DNA of 64,000 nucleotides, from positions 19,160-83,159 of the forward strand of contig JAJEDR010000025.1 of NCBI GenBank assembly GCA_022821385.1. The letters run 5' to 3'. The stretch's first letter is position 1, and every line of letters starts with the position of its first letter. The notes below the pieces were generated by a model that saw nothing but the letters and a program-made list of their open reading frames with translations, ran no database searches and was not told the DNA's origin. This DNA comes from Rhodothermales bacterium (lineage in GTDB: Bacteria; Bacteroidota; Rhodothermia; Rhodothermales; Bin80). This document shows positions 16,995 to 26,491 of this stretch, one piece after another. Both the position numbers and the translations under genes were made by a program.

Positions 16995-18449
16995 TTACAT
17001 TGCCGTCGCTTGCCAAAATCTGATTCCGACCAGTATTGCATCTTCCAACCAGTCTTTAAATCTGGTCCGAGCAGCTTCAGGAGATTCCTTGTAGTTAACC
17101 TGGAACATGCTATCCGATGCTGATTTAATTAAACGGACTTCCCTCTTTCCGTCCTCTGTCTCTACGCGCTGGAACCACGCTGCGGAACATGCCAGGATTC
17201 CACGGAATGTGAAACCAAGGCCATGAAAAGAGATCAGTAGTTCAGAGGTATTTGTGCCGGGCATGACCAAGCGAACCCATGCCCGGTATGTTTGCGTATT
17301 TGCATAGTACTCCAGCTCGCGTGCTGTCTGGATAATTTGGTAGCGCCAGTAGCCACTTCGCTCGTCTTCGGCCGCTGCACCGTCCGCAAAAAAATTGCAG
17401 TTATCCAGTACGCCAATCATTTCACGTTGCAAATCATTTGCAACTTCCTTCAGCCGACTTTCGGCATAGCTTCTGAGCATATCAGCGGTGTCCTTAACAG
17501 ATTCCCATTCCGCTATAAGTGTATCCCTGCGAAGAGAAAGTTGTCTGCCTGCATGCTCTATGGCATCCTTAACCTTGCGTGACTTTATTACATCGTCAGC
17601 AATGCTGATGGCATCAATAAGTTTACGCCGTTGCTGTCGGGCAAACAAATTAATCAATGGTTTTAAATTACCGGCGTCCGCATCTTCCAGAGCCTTGATG
17701 TATTCTGCTCGATCTCGGTCTCTGATAACAAGTGGGAGCAATCCCGCTTTTATAAAAACCAATGTGGCTAATGTGCGCGCAACACGCCCATTACCGTCTT
17801 GGAATGGATGTATCTGGGTGAATCGGTGATGGAGCCAAGCCGCTTCCACCTCAGGTGCAACCTCAGCATGGGAGTGGTGCATCTCGAGCAGACAATCCAT
17901 TTCCGAGGCGACATGCTCAGGTGGGCAGTATTCGTGCACGGAACCGTCCGGGCGACGAGGATTATTGGGCAACTTTTTGTACTCTCCGTGGAGAAGCGGA
18001 TACCTTCTTTTAATGCCCAACGTATCAATGCCTTCTACATGGGTCTGGGTTTTTGTTATTAACCCGTGAAGTTCCTTGATATAACTTGTTGATAAGGAGC
18101 GTTCGTCTTTTACGAACGAAAATACAGATTCAACAGCGCTCTTATGATCCGAGACCATAGCAATTGTGGTTTCTGGATTCGACCCATTGGTGTTCGGAAT
18201 TAGATGGGAACGTAAACCATGCTCAATAAGCAACTGCGTAATCCCCCGGTCTAACGCATAAAGGCGTTCGATTAGGCCAGTTTCGATTGACCATTCCCGC
18301 AGGAGTTTTTCTTCAAAATCACGATAGCTCTGTCTCTCAATCAGTCGTTCGCGCTGCTCGATCCACACCTGAGCCAGTGCGCTTAACTCGTCGTGTGCGA
18401 GCACATCACCTGAGCGGTAGTCTTCTATATGCGTCCAGGTATGGGCCAT
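16995..18449 (-). CDS. Fic family protein with N-terminal inhibitory motif
   Basis: A 484-residue Fic-domain protein. The catalytic loop is intact as HPFQDGNGR at residues 214-222, so it should transfer AMP or another nucleotide phosphate to a target hydroxyl. Near the N-terminus, TGLIER at residues 57-62 matches the inhibitory helix (S/T)xxxE(G/N) except for arginine in the last place; this places it among Fic proteins regulated from their own N-terminus. The 250-residue C-terminal region is mostly helical and unrecognised. It lies just downstream of a broken DNA methyltransferase on the same strand, in a possible defence remnant. Confidence 0.85.
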   Translation of the reverse strand: MAHTWTHIEDYRSGDVLAHDELSALAQVWIEQRERLIERQSYRDFEEKLLREWSIETGLIERLYALDRGITQLLIEHGLRSHLIPNTNGSNPETTIAMVSDHKSAVESVFSFVKDERSLSTSYIKELHGLITKTQTHVEGIDTLGIKRRYPLLHGEYKKLPNNPRRPDGSVHEYCPPEHVASEMDCLLEMHHSHAEVAPEVEAAWLHHRFTQIHPFQDGNGRVARTLATLVFIKAGLLPLVIRDRDRAEYIKALEDADAGNLKPLINLFARQQRRKLIDAISIADDVIKSRKVKDAIEHAGRQLSLRRDTLIAEWESVKDTADMLRSYAESRLKEVANDLQREMIGVLDNCNFFADGAAAEDERSGYWRYQIIQTARELEYYANTQTYRAWVRLVMPGTNTSELLISFHGLGFTFRGILACSAAWFQRVETEDGKREVRLIKSASDSMFQVNYKESPEAARTRFKDWLEDAILVGIRFWQATAM

Positions 18450-18461
18450 AATTCATAGGGA

Positions 18462-18776
18462 CTATCTACTTGACTGTAACACTTGAGTAGCGAGGCTCTG
18501 GATTTGCCTTTGATGTAGTCCGCAGATCGCATAGTGCGCCTTCTTTCCAACTGCGTTTTCGTACGAAGACAGTCTGTCTGCTGCTTCACCCCATACCCAG
18601 GAATTGCTAAATGCACCCCCTGAACTGCGCAACCCCGCATCCATTTTAGTGGCATGATTGGTTGTGGGCTGCCTTAGAGTTGAATGGGGGTCAAGGTATA
18701 TTAGATCTGCCGACTGATCATCCAATTGTCGCATCCAGTCCATACAATCTCCATAGTACGACGCGTTCGGTCTCAT
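18462..18776 (-). pseudogene. Site-specific DNA methyltransferase, N-terminal fragment
   Basis: This 104-codon frame begins YYGDCMDWMRQLDDQSADLI and continues to a block WVWGEAADRLSSYENAVGKK, both conserved in a family of N6-adenine or N4-cytosine methyltransferases of about 400-600 residues. The catalytic motif IV, normally DPPF, reads DPHS, and the sequence after it (about 25 residues) no longer matches the family. The frame stops at 18462, so most of the enzyme, including the target-recognition and SAM-binding parts, is gone. It is a relic; no endonuclease partner remains nearby. Confidence 0.65.
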
Positions 18777-19073
18777 CCTTGGTACCCGCAGTTAAAAATG
18801 TGATGATTCTTGAATGTAATGTCTCAGATATTGAGAATTTACACGAGGTTACAGCTAAGTATGTAATCTCCAAACTCATCAAACCAATGTCCGCTTCATA
18901 ATACCCGATCGGTCGACTGAGCGAATGACTACGTTTGGCCCGCAGCACCCAATAGACAGGTTGGCCTTCGGTGTCATCGCTAGTCATACATTGATTTCGC
19001 ATCTGGAGCGTTGCTCAATAGCATTTCCTTCAGTGTCCGTCAGGCCGGTACCACAGCATTCAAGCTACGCCGG
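18777..19073. other. Stretch without a recognisable gene
   Basis: About 300 bases between the methyltransferase fragment and creD. A 94-codon minus-strand frame crosses it but has no recognisable family, and it overlaps the methyltransferase fragment in another frame. Probably eroded sequence of the same island. Confidence 0.35.
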
Positions 19074-20399
19074 TCATTCGTTGTCTTTGGATAGCGACAA
19101 AGCAGCCAAATTCGCAAAATTACGGGTCAGGTACATGGTCAAGGCCAAGAGCAAGAACAGACCGATACTGCCTGCCAGGAGTGCATAATCCTGCAACTGG
19201 AGGAGCAGGAAAATGAAGGTGTAAAGGAGTACAAGAATTCCAGCCGTTAGCATGCCAATATTGCGCGAGCGGTAAATCGTACCCGCATAAAGAGCAGCAA
19301 GTCCTATCGTAGCGACTCCGGATAGGATGTAAGCACTGTTGAAGGGCAGGTGTTCGCCAAGCGAGAGGAGCATCAGGAAGAACAGACAAAGATCAAGCCC
19401 CATCAAGATGTATTGGAACGGATGCGCACGTAGCCCCATTCGCAGCTCAATCAGAAAGAATGCCAGCAGGGTCAGCCCCACCAACAAGAATCCATAACGA
19501 GTGGATCTTTGTGTCTTGCGGTATTGATCAACCGGGGGATACAGCGAGAGCCCGAAAGCCGAGTCTAACAAGTGCACTTCTTCGTCGCGCCATGACTGCC
19601 CGAAAGGGCGGTTCAGATCCAGAACCTGCCAATTGGCGGAAAATCCATCGTCGGTAACTGTTCGTTCGTCCGGGAGGAAAGCACCGCTGAAGCTGGGAGC
19701 ATCCCATGAAGAAGTAAGCTCAACCTGTGTTGTCTTTCCCACAGGGACAAACAGAAGCTCATCATTGCCGTCGAGTCTAAGGTTAAAGCTGAACTCGCTT
19801 TGCGTATCTGCAGCAATCCGGGAGCTGATTCCGGCAGGTACCAGTCGACCTGCTTCCCGCATGCCGGAACTGAAAGCCAGGGTGGTGTCGGACCAGTTAA
19901 GCAGGACTTCGTCTTTGATTCCCCGCATATCCGTGATGCCAAAAGCTATGAAGGCCTCCTGCCACCTTATCGCATCCTCTTCAACAGACCATGTACTAAA
20001 ATCAGCACCCGGGAAGGTCCCGCTGATGGTTAGATCTGCGGTGTACAGGATCGTTTGGTAGATGCCCCTGTAGCGGATTTCAGGTTCGATCGTCCCCGTT
20101 ATGTTCAGCGTTTCGGGCAGGAAGAATGCGTGTCTCAGCATCGTACGGCGCTCCGGGTCATCGCTACTCACATACTCGGAGCTCAAGAAGGGGACGACAA
20201 CTACGGGCCCTAAGAGTGTTTGCTGTCCACTCCATTCATTTCCGATATCGTGGACAGTATCGTCATGCCTGATGCTGCGGTCGTTTACCAGATCACTAAC
20301 TATCGCAAGGGGGATCATAAGGACCAGTGTCAGCATGGCCATAGTGGCCAGCCGCAATCCCACAGATTGACCTAAGCGTTCAAGAAACTCGTTTGCCAT
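19074..20399 (-). CDS. creD: CreD-family inner membrane protein
   Basis: A 441-residue membrane protein. One N-terminal transmembrane helix (LATMAMLTLVLMIPLAIVS) is followed by a periplasmic domain of about 260 residues, including QQTLLGPVVVVPF near the start and RPFGQSWRDEEVHLLDSAFG near its end, then five helices to the C-terminus. This is the CreD (cell envelope integrity) pattern; in enterobacteria CreD is induced by CreBC and affects tolerance to colicin E2 and beta-lactams. It starts three bases after the gcvP stop and is likely cotranscribed with rnc and gcvP rather than with a creBC pair, which is not present here. Confidence 0.88.
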   Translation of the reverse strand: MANEFLERLGQSVGLRLATMAMLTLVLMIPLAIVSDLVNDRSIRHDDTVHDIGNEWSGQQTLLGPVVVVPFLSSEYVSSDDPERRTMLRHAFFLPETLNITGTIEPEIRYRGIYQTILYTADLTISGTFPGADFSTWSVEEDAIRWQEAFIAFGITDMRGIKDEVLLNWSDTTLAFSSGMREAGRLVPAGISSRIAADTQSEFSFNLRLDGNDELLFVPVGKTTQVELTSSWDAPSFSGAFLPDERTVTDDGFSANWQVLDLNRPFGQSWRDEEVHLLDSAFGLSLYPPVDQYRKTQRSTRYGFLLVGLTLLAFFLIELRMGLRAHPFQYILMGLDLCLFFLMLLSLGEHLPFNSAYILSGVATIGLAALYAGTIYRSRNIGMLTAGILVLLYTFIFLLLQLQDYALLAGSIGLFLLLALTMYLTRNFANLAALSLSKDNE

Positions 20400-20402
20400 G
20401 AG

Positions 20403-23252
20403 TTATGTATGGTATTCTTCTATCGGCGGGCACGCGCAGACCAGGTTTCTATCGCCATAAGCTTCATCAATCCTGCGAACCGTAGGCCAAAACTTATGGT
20501 GGCGGGTCCAGGGTACAGGGAAAGCTGCCTGTCCTCTAGTGTAAGGAAGATCATAGTCATCCGCGCAGACTAATGCCATAGTATGCGGAGCCTGCTTGAG
20601 AATGTTGCGTTTTTTGTCTTGTCGGCCTTCTTCAATTTCCTTAATCTCACCCCGAATTGCGATCATTGCTTCGCAGAAGCGGTCAAGTTCAGCCTTGGAT
20701 TCGCTTTCGGTAGGCTCAATCATCATAGTGCCGGTAACGGGCCATGACATGGTTGGAGCATGGTAGCCGTAATCCATAAGACGTTTGGCGATATCAACCG
20801 CCTCGATACCTGTTGTGCGCTTAAGGGGCCGTACATCCAGGATAAACTCGTGTGCGACATGGCCTTGTCTACCGCGGAACAGGAGTTCATAGTATTCGGA
20901 CAGGCGGTGAGCAAGATAGTTGGCGTTAAGGATTGCAATTTCCGAACAGCGCCTGAGTCCGTTGGGGCCAAGCAGTGCGATGTACGCCCAACTGATGAGC
21001 AGTATGCTTGCGCTGCCATACGGTGCAGATGCAACCGGATCAATCGCCTGTGCTCCGCCTGTTTGAACGAGAGGATGCCCGGGCAGGAAGGGGGCAAGGT
21101 GCTCTGCAACACAGATTGGGCCTACGCCCGGACCACCACCACCGTGCGGAATCGCAAAGGTCTTATGCAGATTCAGGTGACACACATCGGCACCAAAATG
21201 TCCGGGTTTGCAAAGCCCCACTTGTGCATTCATATTGGCCCCGTCCAGATACACTTGGCCGCCGTGCTTGTGGACTAGATCACAAATATCACGTATTTGC
21301 TCCTCAAACACCCCGAATGTCGTCGGGTACGTGATCATAAGCGCAGCCAGGTCACTGCTATGTCGTGCAGTTTTGTTTTCCAGGTCGTTAAGGTCAATAT
21401 CTCCGTTACTCAGGGTTTTGACGACCACCACTTTCATCCCGGCCATGACAGCGCTGGCAGGATTGGTGCCGTGTGCCGAATCGGGCACAAGACACACGTT
21501 GCGGTGAGACTCCCCCTTGCTGGCGAGATAGGCACGAATAACCAGGAGTCCAGCATATTCACCACTGGCCCCGGCATTGGGTTGCAGCGACACGGCAGAA
21601 AAACCTGTTAGTTCACCCAGCCATTTTTCAAGGTCACGGAAGATTTCGTGGTAGCCGATCGCCTGATCAACGGGCGCAAACGGATGTAGCCCACTGTAAT
21701 TGGCCCAACTTACGGGTGCCAACTGCACTGCCGCATTCAGCTTCATGGTGCAGGAGCCGAGTGGGATCATACTAGTCGTAAGCGATAGATCACGAGAGGC
21801 GAGGCGATTCAAGTAGCGCATCAACTCTGTTTCGGAGCGATACTGGTTGAATCTCGGATGTGTCAGAAAAGGCGTGTCTCGGGGCAGTATTCCGTCATAA
21901 GATGCGGGTATCTGTGCGACCAGGTCAGCCGCACCCGATGTATTGGCACCAAAGAGGTTGAGCAGGTTATCCACATCCTTACCGGTTGTGGTCTCGTTCA
22001 GCGAGATGCAAATTGCTCCATCGGCCAAGTATCGGAGATTGATTTCTTGCGACTCTGCCCGCGCGCGAAGGTCGGCTGGTGGATTCTCTATGCAAATTGT
22101 GTCAAAAAACTCCTGGTGACGAAGCTGGTAGTTGTTTTCGAGCAGTCCTTTTGCTAATGCGCGGGTCCACATATGGACGCACAGGGCGATGTTTCGGAGT
22201 CCATTGGGGCCATGAAAGACCGCATAGGCTCCGGCCATTACGGCGAGTAGAACCTGAGCCGTGCATATATTGCTGGTCGCGCGTGCGCGCTTGATATGCT
22301 GTTCACGCATTTGCAAGGCCATGCGCAGTGCAGGTTTCCCATCCATATCCACGGTTACTCCAATCATCCGTCCGGGTACCTGGCGTCTAAAGGCATTCCT
22401 GGTTGAGAAGAACGCAGCGTGCGGTCCTCCGTATCCAAGAGGAACCCCGAATCGCTGGGAGTTACCAATCACTGCATCCGCGCCGAATCGGCCGGGTGCC
22501 CGAAGCAGCGCAAGGCTGAGTAGATCAGCAGCTACAGCTACGTAAGCGCCCGTTCCATGCGCCTGATTGCAAAGTTCTTCATAGTCATGAATGACGCCGT
22601 CCGAGCCAGGGTATTGCACCAGCGAACCAAACACATCGGGGGTGAACTCGAACGACATATGATCACTAACGACCACCTCAATCCCCAATGGAGCTGCACG
22701 ACCCTGCACAACACTGATGGTTTGAGGATGACAGTCGGAGGACACCAAAAACTTTTTGCGCTTGCGTGTAAGACGAAAGAACATCATCATAGCCTCCGCC
22801 GCTGCAGTACCTTCGTCCAGAAGGGAAGCATTGGCAATATCCATCCCAGTGAGGTCAATGACGGCAGTCTGGAAGTTCAGAAGCGCTTCCAGGCGACCCT
22901 GAGAAATTTCGGCCTGGTATGGCGTGTACTGTGTGTACCACGATGGATTTTCCAACACTGCCCGCAGGATTGCTCTTGGCGTGATTGTGTCGTGGTACCC
23001 CATGCCGATATATGACCGAAAAATTTTGTTGCGACGTCCAATGGTTCGGAGATCGGAAAGGACTACATGTTCCGGGCGTGCCTCAGGTACATCAAGTGGA
23101 CGATCATCAAAGATTGATTCGGGGATGGTATTGCTGATCAATTCGTCTAGCGAATGTAGGCCGAGCATCTCTACCATGTTCTGCACATCGTCCTTCGACG
23201 GACCTATGTGACGAGCAGCAAAGCGATCTGCGTGCGGTAAGTACGTGCTCAT
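20403..23252 (-). CDS. gcvP: Glycine dehydrogenase (decarboxylating), single-chain P protein
   Basis: A 949-residue P protein of the glycine cleavage system, with both halves (homologous to GcvPA and GcvPB) in one chain. It decarboxylates glycine with pyridoxal phosphate and passes the aminomethyl group to the H-protein lipoamide. The PLP lysine lies in NLHKTFAIPHGGGGPG in the C-terminal half; the N-terminal half starts FAARHIGPSKDDV, as usual. The start at 23252 (MSTYLPHAD) is preferred to an in-frame ATG 15 codons upstream, which would add a cysteine-rich extension. GcvT, GcvH and GcvL are not in the window. Confidence 0.95.
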   Translation of the reverse strand: MSTYLPHADRFAARHIGPSKDDVQNMVEMLGLHSLDELISNTIPESIFDDRPLDVPEARPEHVVLSDLRTIGRRNKIFRSYIGMGYHDTITPRAILRAVLENPSWYTQYTPYQAEISQGRLEALLNFQTAVIDLTGMDIANASLLDEGTAAAEAMMMFFRLTRKRKKFLVSSDCHPQTISVVQGRAAPLGIEVVVSDHMSFEFTPDVFGSLVQYPGSDGVIHDYEELCNQAHGTGAYVAVAADLLSLALLRAPGRFGADAVIGNSQRFGVPLGYGGPHAAFFSTRNAFRRQVPGRMIGVTVDMDGKPALRMALQMREQHIKRARATSNICTAQVLLAVMAGAYAVFHGPNGLRNIALCVHMWTRALAKGLLENNYQLRHQEFFDTICIENPPADLRARAESQEINLRYLADGAICISLNETTTGKDVDNLLNLFGANTSGAADLVAQIPASYDGILPRDTPFLTHPRFNQYRSETELMRYLNRLASRDLSLTTSMIPLGSCTMKLNAAVQLAPVSWANYSGLHPFAPVDQAIGYHEIFRDLEKWLGELTGFSAVSLQPNAGASGEYAGLLVIRAYLASKGESHRNVCLVPDSAHGTNPASAVMAGMKVVVVKTLSNGDIDLNDLENKTARHSSDLAALMITYPTTFGVFEEQIRDICDLVHKHGGQVYLDGANMNAQVGLCKPGHFGADVCHLNLHKTFAIPHGGGGPGVGPICVAEHLAPFLPGHPLVQTGGAQAIDPVASAPYGSASILLISWAYIALLGPNGLRRCSEIAILNANYLAHRLSEYYELLFRGRQGHVAHEFILDVRPLKRTTGIEAVDIAKRLMDYGYHAPTMSWPVTGTMMIEPTESESKAELDRFCEAMIAIRGEIKEIEEGRQDKKRNILKQAPHTMALVCADDYDLPYTRGQAAFPVPWTRHHKFWPTVRRIDEAYGDRNLVCACPPIEEYHT

Positions 23253-23297
23253 GTGACAATATTGTGTGATTTTGGAGCAAAAACAGGTGAGCAGCAC

Positions 23298-24062
23298 TCA
23301 GGCCTCCATATCTCTATCACTCTCCCTAGAAAGGGATTGGAGCGCCTGATGGGCAGCGCCTTGCTCTGCTTTCTTTTTTGTCCTTGCCTGACCTCGCCCT
23401 CGGCGACGCCCTTTGACGTAAACATCAACGGTAAAGATACATTTGTTGGGGGGGCCATCCTTTTCTGCAACAACATACACGGGCGGGTCCCATCTATTGG
23501 CTTGGGCAAGTTCTTGGAGAAGGCTTTTATAGTTGTCGTCTCTGTTTGCCAGACTAGGCAGATCTATTCCGCCCAATACATGTGTATGAATAAATTTCCG
23601 TGAAGCGCTTATACCGCTGTCCAAGTGGATAGCCCCAATTATAGATTCCAGGCAGTTGGCGAGAACGGAATCAATTTTGCGATTGTTTTGCAGGTCTAGG
23701 TGCGGACCAAATTCGAGAAAATCAATCAGTCTAAGTTTGCGGGCAATTTTTGTGCAGGTTTCACGACGTATTATTCTGGATCGCAGAGTGGTCAGAAACC
23801 CCTCCATCTGGTCCGGGAATTCCTGGTACAGATATTCGGTAACGACTGCACCCAGGATGGCGTCCCCCAGGAATTCAAGACGTTCATAGGAGCCCAGTAA
23901 TCCAGCGGATTGCTCATTCTCGGCAGAGGGATGGCGTAAGGCTTTCTCAAACAGTGTGAAGTTGTAAATGCGGACACCGAGAGTTGCTTCAAGTGCAATC
24001 CAGCGTGCGTTTCTCCGGCGATACCGCGTCCGGTGAAACGTTTGAGTCAGGTTCCTGATCAT
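23298..24062 (-). CDS. rnc: Ribonuclease III
   Basis: A 254-residue double-strand RNA endonuclease acting in rRNA and mRNA processing. The signature ERLEFLGDAILG at about residues 62-73 is intact, and a double-stranded RNA-binding domain fills the C-terminal 75 residues, ending in a lysine-rich KKKAEQGAAHQAL helix. In the second metal-binding motif, LANCLESIIGAIHLDSG, asparagine stands where Escherichia coli has Asp114, while the essential glutamate (E117 equivalent) is kept. I recall asparagine at this place in some Bacteroidota enzymes, so it may be normal for the lineage. gcvP follows 45 bases downstream. Confidence 0.93.
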   Translation of the reverse strand: MIRNLTQTFHRTRYRRRNARWIALEATLGVRIYNFTLFEKALRHPSAENEQSAGLLGSYERLEFLGDAILGAVVTEYLYQEFPDQMEGFLTTLRSRIIRRETCTKIARKLRLIDFLEFGPHLDLQNNRKIDSVLANCLESIIGAIHLDSGISASRKFIHTHVLGGIDLPSLANRDDNYKSLLQELAQANRWDPPVYVVAEKDGPPNKCIFTVDVYVKGRRRGRGQARTKKKAEQGAAHQALQSLSRESDRDMEA

Positions 24063-24131
24063 GCAACCATATAATCTGAATTGAGTATTCTGATGGGACG
24101 AAATGCTGGATAAAATTTATTGGTTCGCGTC

Positions 24132-24413
24132 ATGATCTGGATGATAGTTCCTATTGTTGCTATTGTAGCTCCCTTTGCTTACCTGGCATATAATAAATGG
24201 GTAGATCTTCAGAAGGCTAATTTTGGATCATTCCATGCGGAGGACCATACTGCGCGTCTGATTGAAGCAGAAGATGCACTTGCGGCCGCGCAGCGGCGGA
24301 TTGAGAATCTGGAAACGATCGTAGTCAATCGGCTATTGGAAGCCCCATCCTCAAAGGACGGCGTGGTGGAAGCGGATCCGTCTGAGCTCATAGCACAAAG
24401 CACCTCAAATTAG
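24132..24413 (+). CDS. PspB-like small membrane protein (first copy)
   Basis: A 93-residue protein with one N-terminal transmembrane helix (IVPIVAIVAPFAYLAYN) followed by a charged amphipathic region and a coiled coil ending in QRRIENLETIV. Phage-shock protein B has the same plan: an anchor, then a leucine-zipper-like helix with RIxxLExIL near its end. The match is by architecture, with weak sequence similarity, so the name is tentative. A TTG 12 bases upstream is an alternative start. The second, similar gene starts six bases after the stop, so the two are one operon, divergent from rnc. Confidence 0.55.
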   Translation: MIWMIVPIVAIVAPFAYLAYNKWVDLQKANFGSFHAEDHTARLIEAEDALAAAQRRIENLETIVVNRLLEAPSSKDGVVEADPSELIAQSTSN

Positions 24414-24418
24414 ATATA

Positions 24419-24688
24419 ATGGCGATATCCCCTATTATCATTCTGGTCGTACTTACAATCGGTGGGATCCTTGTAGTGAGTCTGTCGGTGAGGCTTTGGA
24501 CATTTCTGGGCCGCAACAACAGTCGCAGCGATGTAGCTGCGTTGCGGGAGTTTTATGCACGCCTTGAAGCGACAGAGTCGGAACAGGATGCGATCAAGCG
24601 CAGGGTCGAAAACCTTGAGGCCATTGCTACAACGAATGGTAGAAGTTTTGGACCTCGTCGTGGCAGGGAAGAATCGGTTCGCTCATAG
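24419..24688 (+). CDS. PspB-like small membrane protein (second copy)
   Basis: An 89-residue protein built like its neighbour: an N-terminal membrane helix (IIILVVLTIGGILVVSLSV), a linker, and a coiled coil (YARLEATESEQDAIKRRV, then ENLEAIA). The shared ending RRxENLEaI suggests that the two genes arose by duplication and then diverged. A basic tail (GPRRGREESVRS) is unique to this copy. A role with PspA/PspC in membrane-stress sensing is possible, but neither of those genes lies within the window. Confidence 0.55.
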   Translation: MAISPIIILVVLTIGGILVVSLSVRLWTFLGRNNSRSDVAALREFYARLEATESEQDAIKRRVENLEAIATTNGRSFGPRRGREESVRS

Positions 24689-24727
24689 TCGGTTTGGGCT
24701 TTTTGATCCGAATTAACTGCGGTCATT

Positions 24728-25618
24728 TCAGACTCCTCCGCGCAGAGAAGCATGCGCCGCTCGTGTGATGGAGGCTCCTAGGGCAGCAGAGTCCTTCTCA
24801 TCGTCCAACCCCTCAATCAAGATGATCAGCACATATGCCGGGGCGTTGGGTGGGTATACGATTGAGGCATCGTGGTGAATCCGGGTAATCTGTCCAGTTT
24901 TGTGAGCGACGCGTGTGTCTTCTGTCAGTCCAGCCGGGATCATTTCATTGAATTTCTGATCCAGGAGTACGTCAACCATTTGGCTATCAGCTATCTCACT
25001 CACCGCCCGTCCCTGGCTGATGGCTTCCATGAGGGTTGCGAGGGCGCGGGCTGTCGTTGAATTACTGAGGCCCAGATCAAATGCTTTAAGGTCCTCGACT
25101 CCCCGAAGTACCCGCATGCCGGGAGCATTGAGGGTGTCGACTGTTGCCTGAATGGACTCAGCTCCAAGGAAGTCAATCAGGAGGTTAGTGGCGAGATTGG
25201 ATGACACGGTGATCATTTGATAGACCAGTTCCGAGATCGTCATGTATCCTCCCAGCCGTTCATAAATGGCATCGTCGGTATCCTCTTCAATACTGTACAG
25301 GGATCCATCAACGATTGAGCGAAAGGAGTTTTGAATCTCGAGAGTTGAATCCAAGTCGAGGCGGCCTGCCTGGATTCTTTTCCAGACCTCAATCATGACG
25401 GGCACCTTCATGGTGCTGGCAGCATGAAAGGAGCGGTCGCTAAGGATATCCAATGTCGTCTGCGTGCTGGCGTCCCGAACCGCTACGGCAACGGTAGCCC
25501 CCGGGTATTCACTGATAATTGATTGCACCTCATCTTCCAAGGTGGTCGAGGGGTTGCATGCGATCGCAGACCCGCAGATCAGGGCCAGCACCATGAGTTT
25601 GGAGGGTGTTTGAGACAC
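24728..25618 (-). CDS. Class A beta-lactamase-like serine hydrolase lipoprotein
   Basis: A 296-residue exported protein; the N-terminus ends in a possible lipobox (GSAIAC, Cys21). The three active-site motifs of penicillin-interacting serine hydrolases are present in order: S68-T-M-K71, S139-S-N141 and K240-T-G242. Spacing and length are those of class A beta-lactamases. The usual ExxLN loop supplying the deacylating glutamate is not obvious; E175 in RGVEDLKAF is the nearest candidate. It might therefore be a weak lactamase, a carboxypeptidase-like enzyme or another hydrolase. It lies beside the his genes with no shared function. Confidence 0.75.
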   Translation of the reverse strand: MSQTPSKLMVLALICGSAIACNPSTTLEDEVQSIISEYPGATVAVAVRDASTQTTLDILSDRSFHAASTMKVPVMIEVWKRIQAGRLDLDSTLEIQNSFRSIVDGSLYSIEEDTDDAIYERLGGYMTISELVYQMITVSSNLATNLLIDFLGAESIQATVDTLNAPGMRVLRGVEDLKAFDLGLSNSTTARALATLMEAISQGRAVSEIADSQMVDVLLDQKFNEMIPAGLTEDTRVAHKTGQITRIHHDASIVYPPNAPAYVLIILIEGLDDEKDSAALGASITRAAHASLRGGV

Positions 25619-25625
25619 GAGCTTG

Positions 25626-26474
25626 TCAAATTCTACAGGTTCGAATATCGGTAACTATTATGCCTTTTGCACCCAGATCCTCAAGATCGTCCATAATCCG
25701 ATTGGTATCCTTGCGATGCGCCATTGCTTTGATTGCGACCCAGTCCGGATTACTTAGTGGAGCTATGGTCGGGGATTCAATACCGGGAGTCACGTCGCAC
25801 GCTTTCTCAAGTGATGTGCGTGGACAGTCATACTCAACCATGACATAGGTTCTGGCGAGAAGTATCCCTTGGAGTCGTCGCACAAAAAGATTCGCAGCGG
25901 TCTCAGTTTTAAGAATTCCAGCACGTCCAACCAGAAGTGCTTCAGTTTCCAGGACAGGTTCGCCAATTACGGACAGTTGTGCTTCCTCCAGCGTGCGTCC
26001 TGTCTGAACAAGATCAGCGACGACATCTGCGACACCGAGCTGAATAGATACTTCGACCGCCCCGTCAAGCGGTACAATTTCTGCCTGAACATTTCTTGCT
26101 TCCAGATCAACCGAAACAAGATGCTTGAACGAAGTAGCAATGCGCAGCCCCTCGATATCCTCAACGCTAAGGTATTGATGGTGTGGGCCTGCATAGCACA
26201 ATCGTGCCGCTCCAAAACCCAAAGGTAGAATTTCTTCAAGATTGGCCTGCTGTTCAATCATAAAATCTCGGCCCGTGATCCCCAAATCCAGTACACCGTT
26301 GCTAACGTAGGTTACAATATCACGTGGTCGCAGGAAGTAGAACAGGGTCTCGTTTTCAGCATCCTTAACGCGCAATTCGCGCCCTGATCGCTTACATCGG
26401 TAGCCGGCGGTCTTGATGAGCTCTACCGAGTCCTTGGCGAGGGCGCCCTTATTGGGCAGGGCAATTTGTAGCAT
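25626..26474 (-). CDS. hisG: ATP phosphoribosyltransferase, long form
   Basis: A 282-residue enzyme that joins ATP and phosphoribosyl pyrophosphate in the first step of histidine synthesis. It begins LQIALPNKGALAKDS and has the PRPP-binding loop region ADVVADLVQTGRTLEEA. The length and the extra C-terminal domain of about 75 residues show the long, self-sufficient form that is feedback-inhibited by histidine and needs no HisZ. It starts 17 bases after hisE, so the two are an operon on the minus strand. The rest of the his pathway is elsewhere. Confidence 0.93.
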   Translation of the reverse strand: MLQIALPNKGALAKDSVELIKTAGYRCKRSGRELRVKDAENETLFYFLRPRDIVTYVSNGVLDLGITGRDFMIEQQANLEEILPLGFGAARLCYAGPHHQYLSVEDIEGLRIATSFKHLVSVDLEARNVQAEIVPLDGAVEVSIQLGVADVVADLVQTGRTLEEAQLSVIGEPVLETEALLVGRAGILKTETAANLFVRRLQGILLARTYVMVEYDCPRTSLEKACDVTPGIESPTIAPLSNPDWVAIKAMAHRKDTNRIMDDLEDLGAKGIIVTDIRTCRI

Positions 26475-26491
26475 TGGGACAATGTATGATC

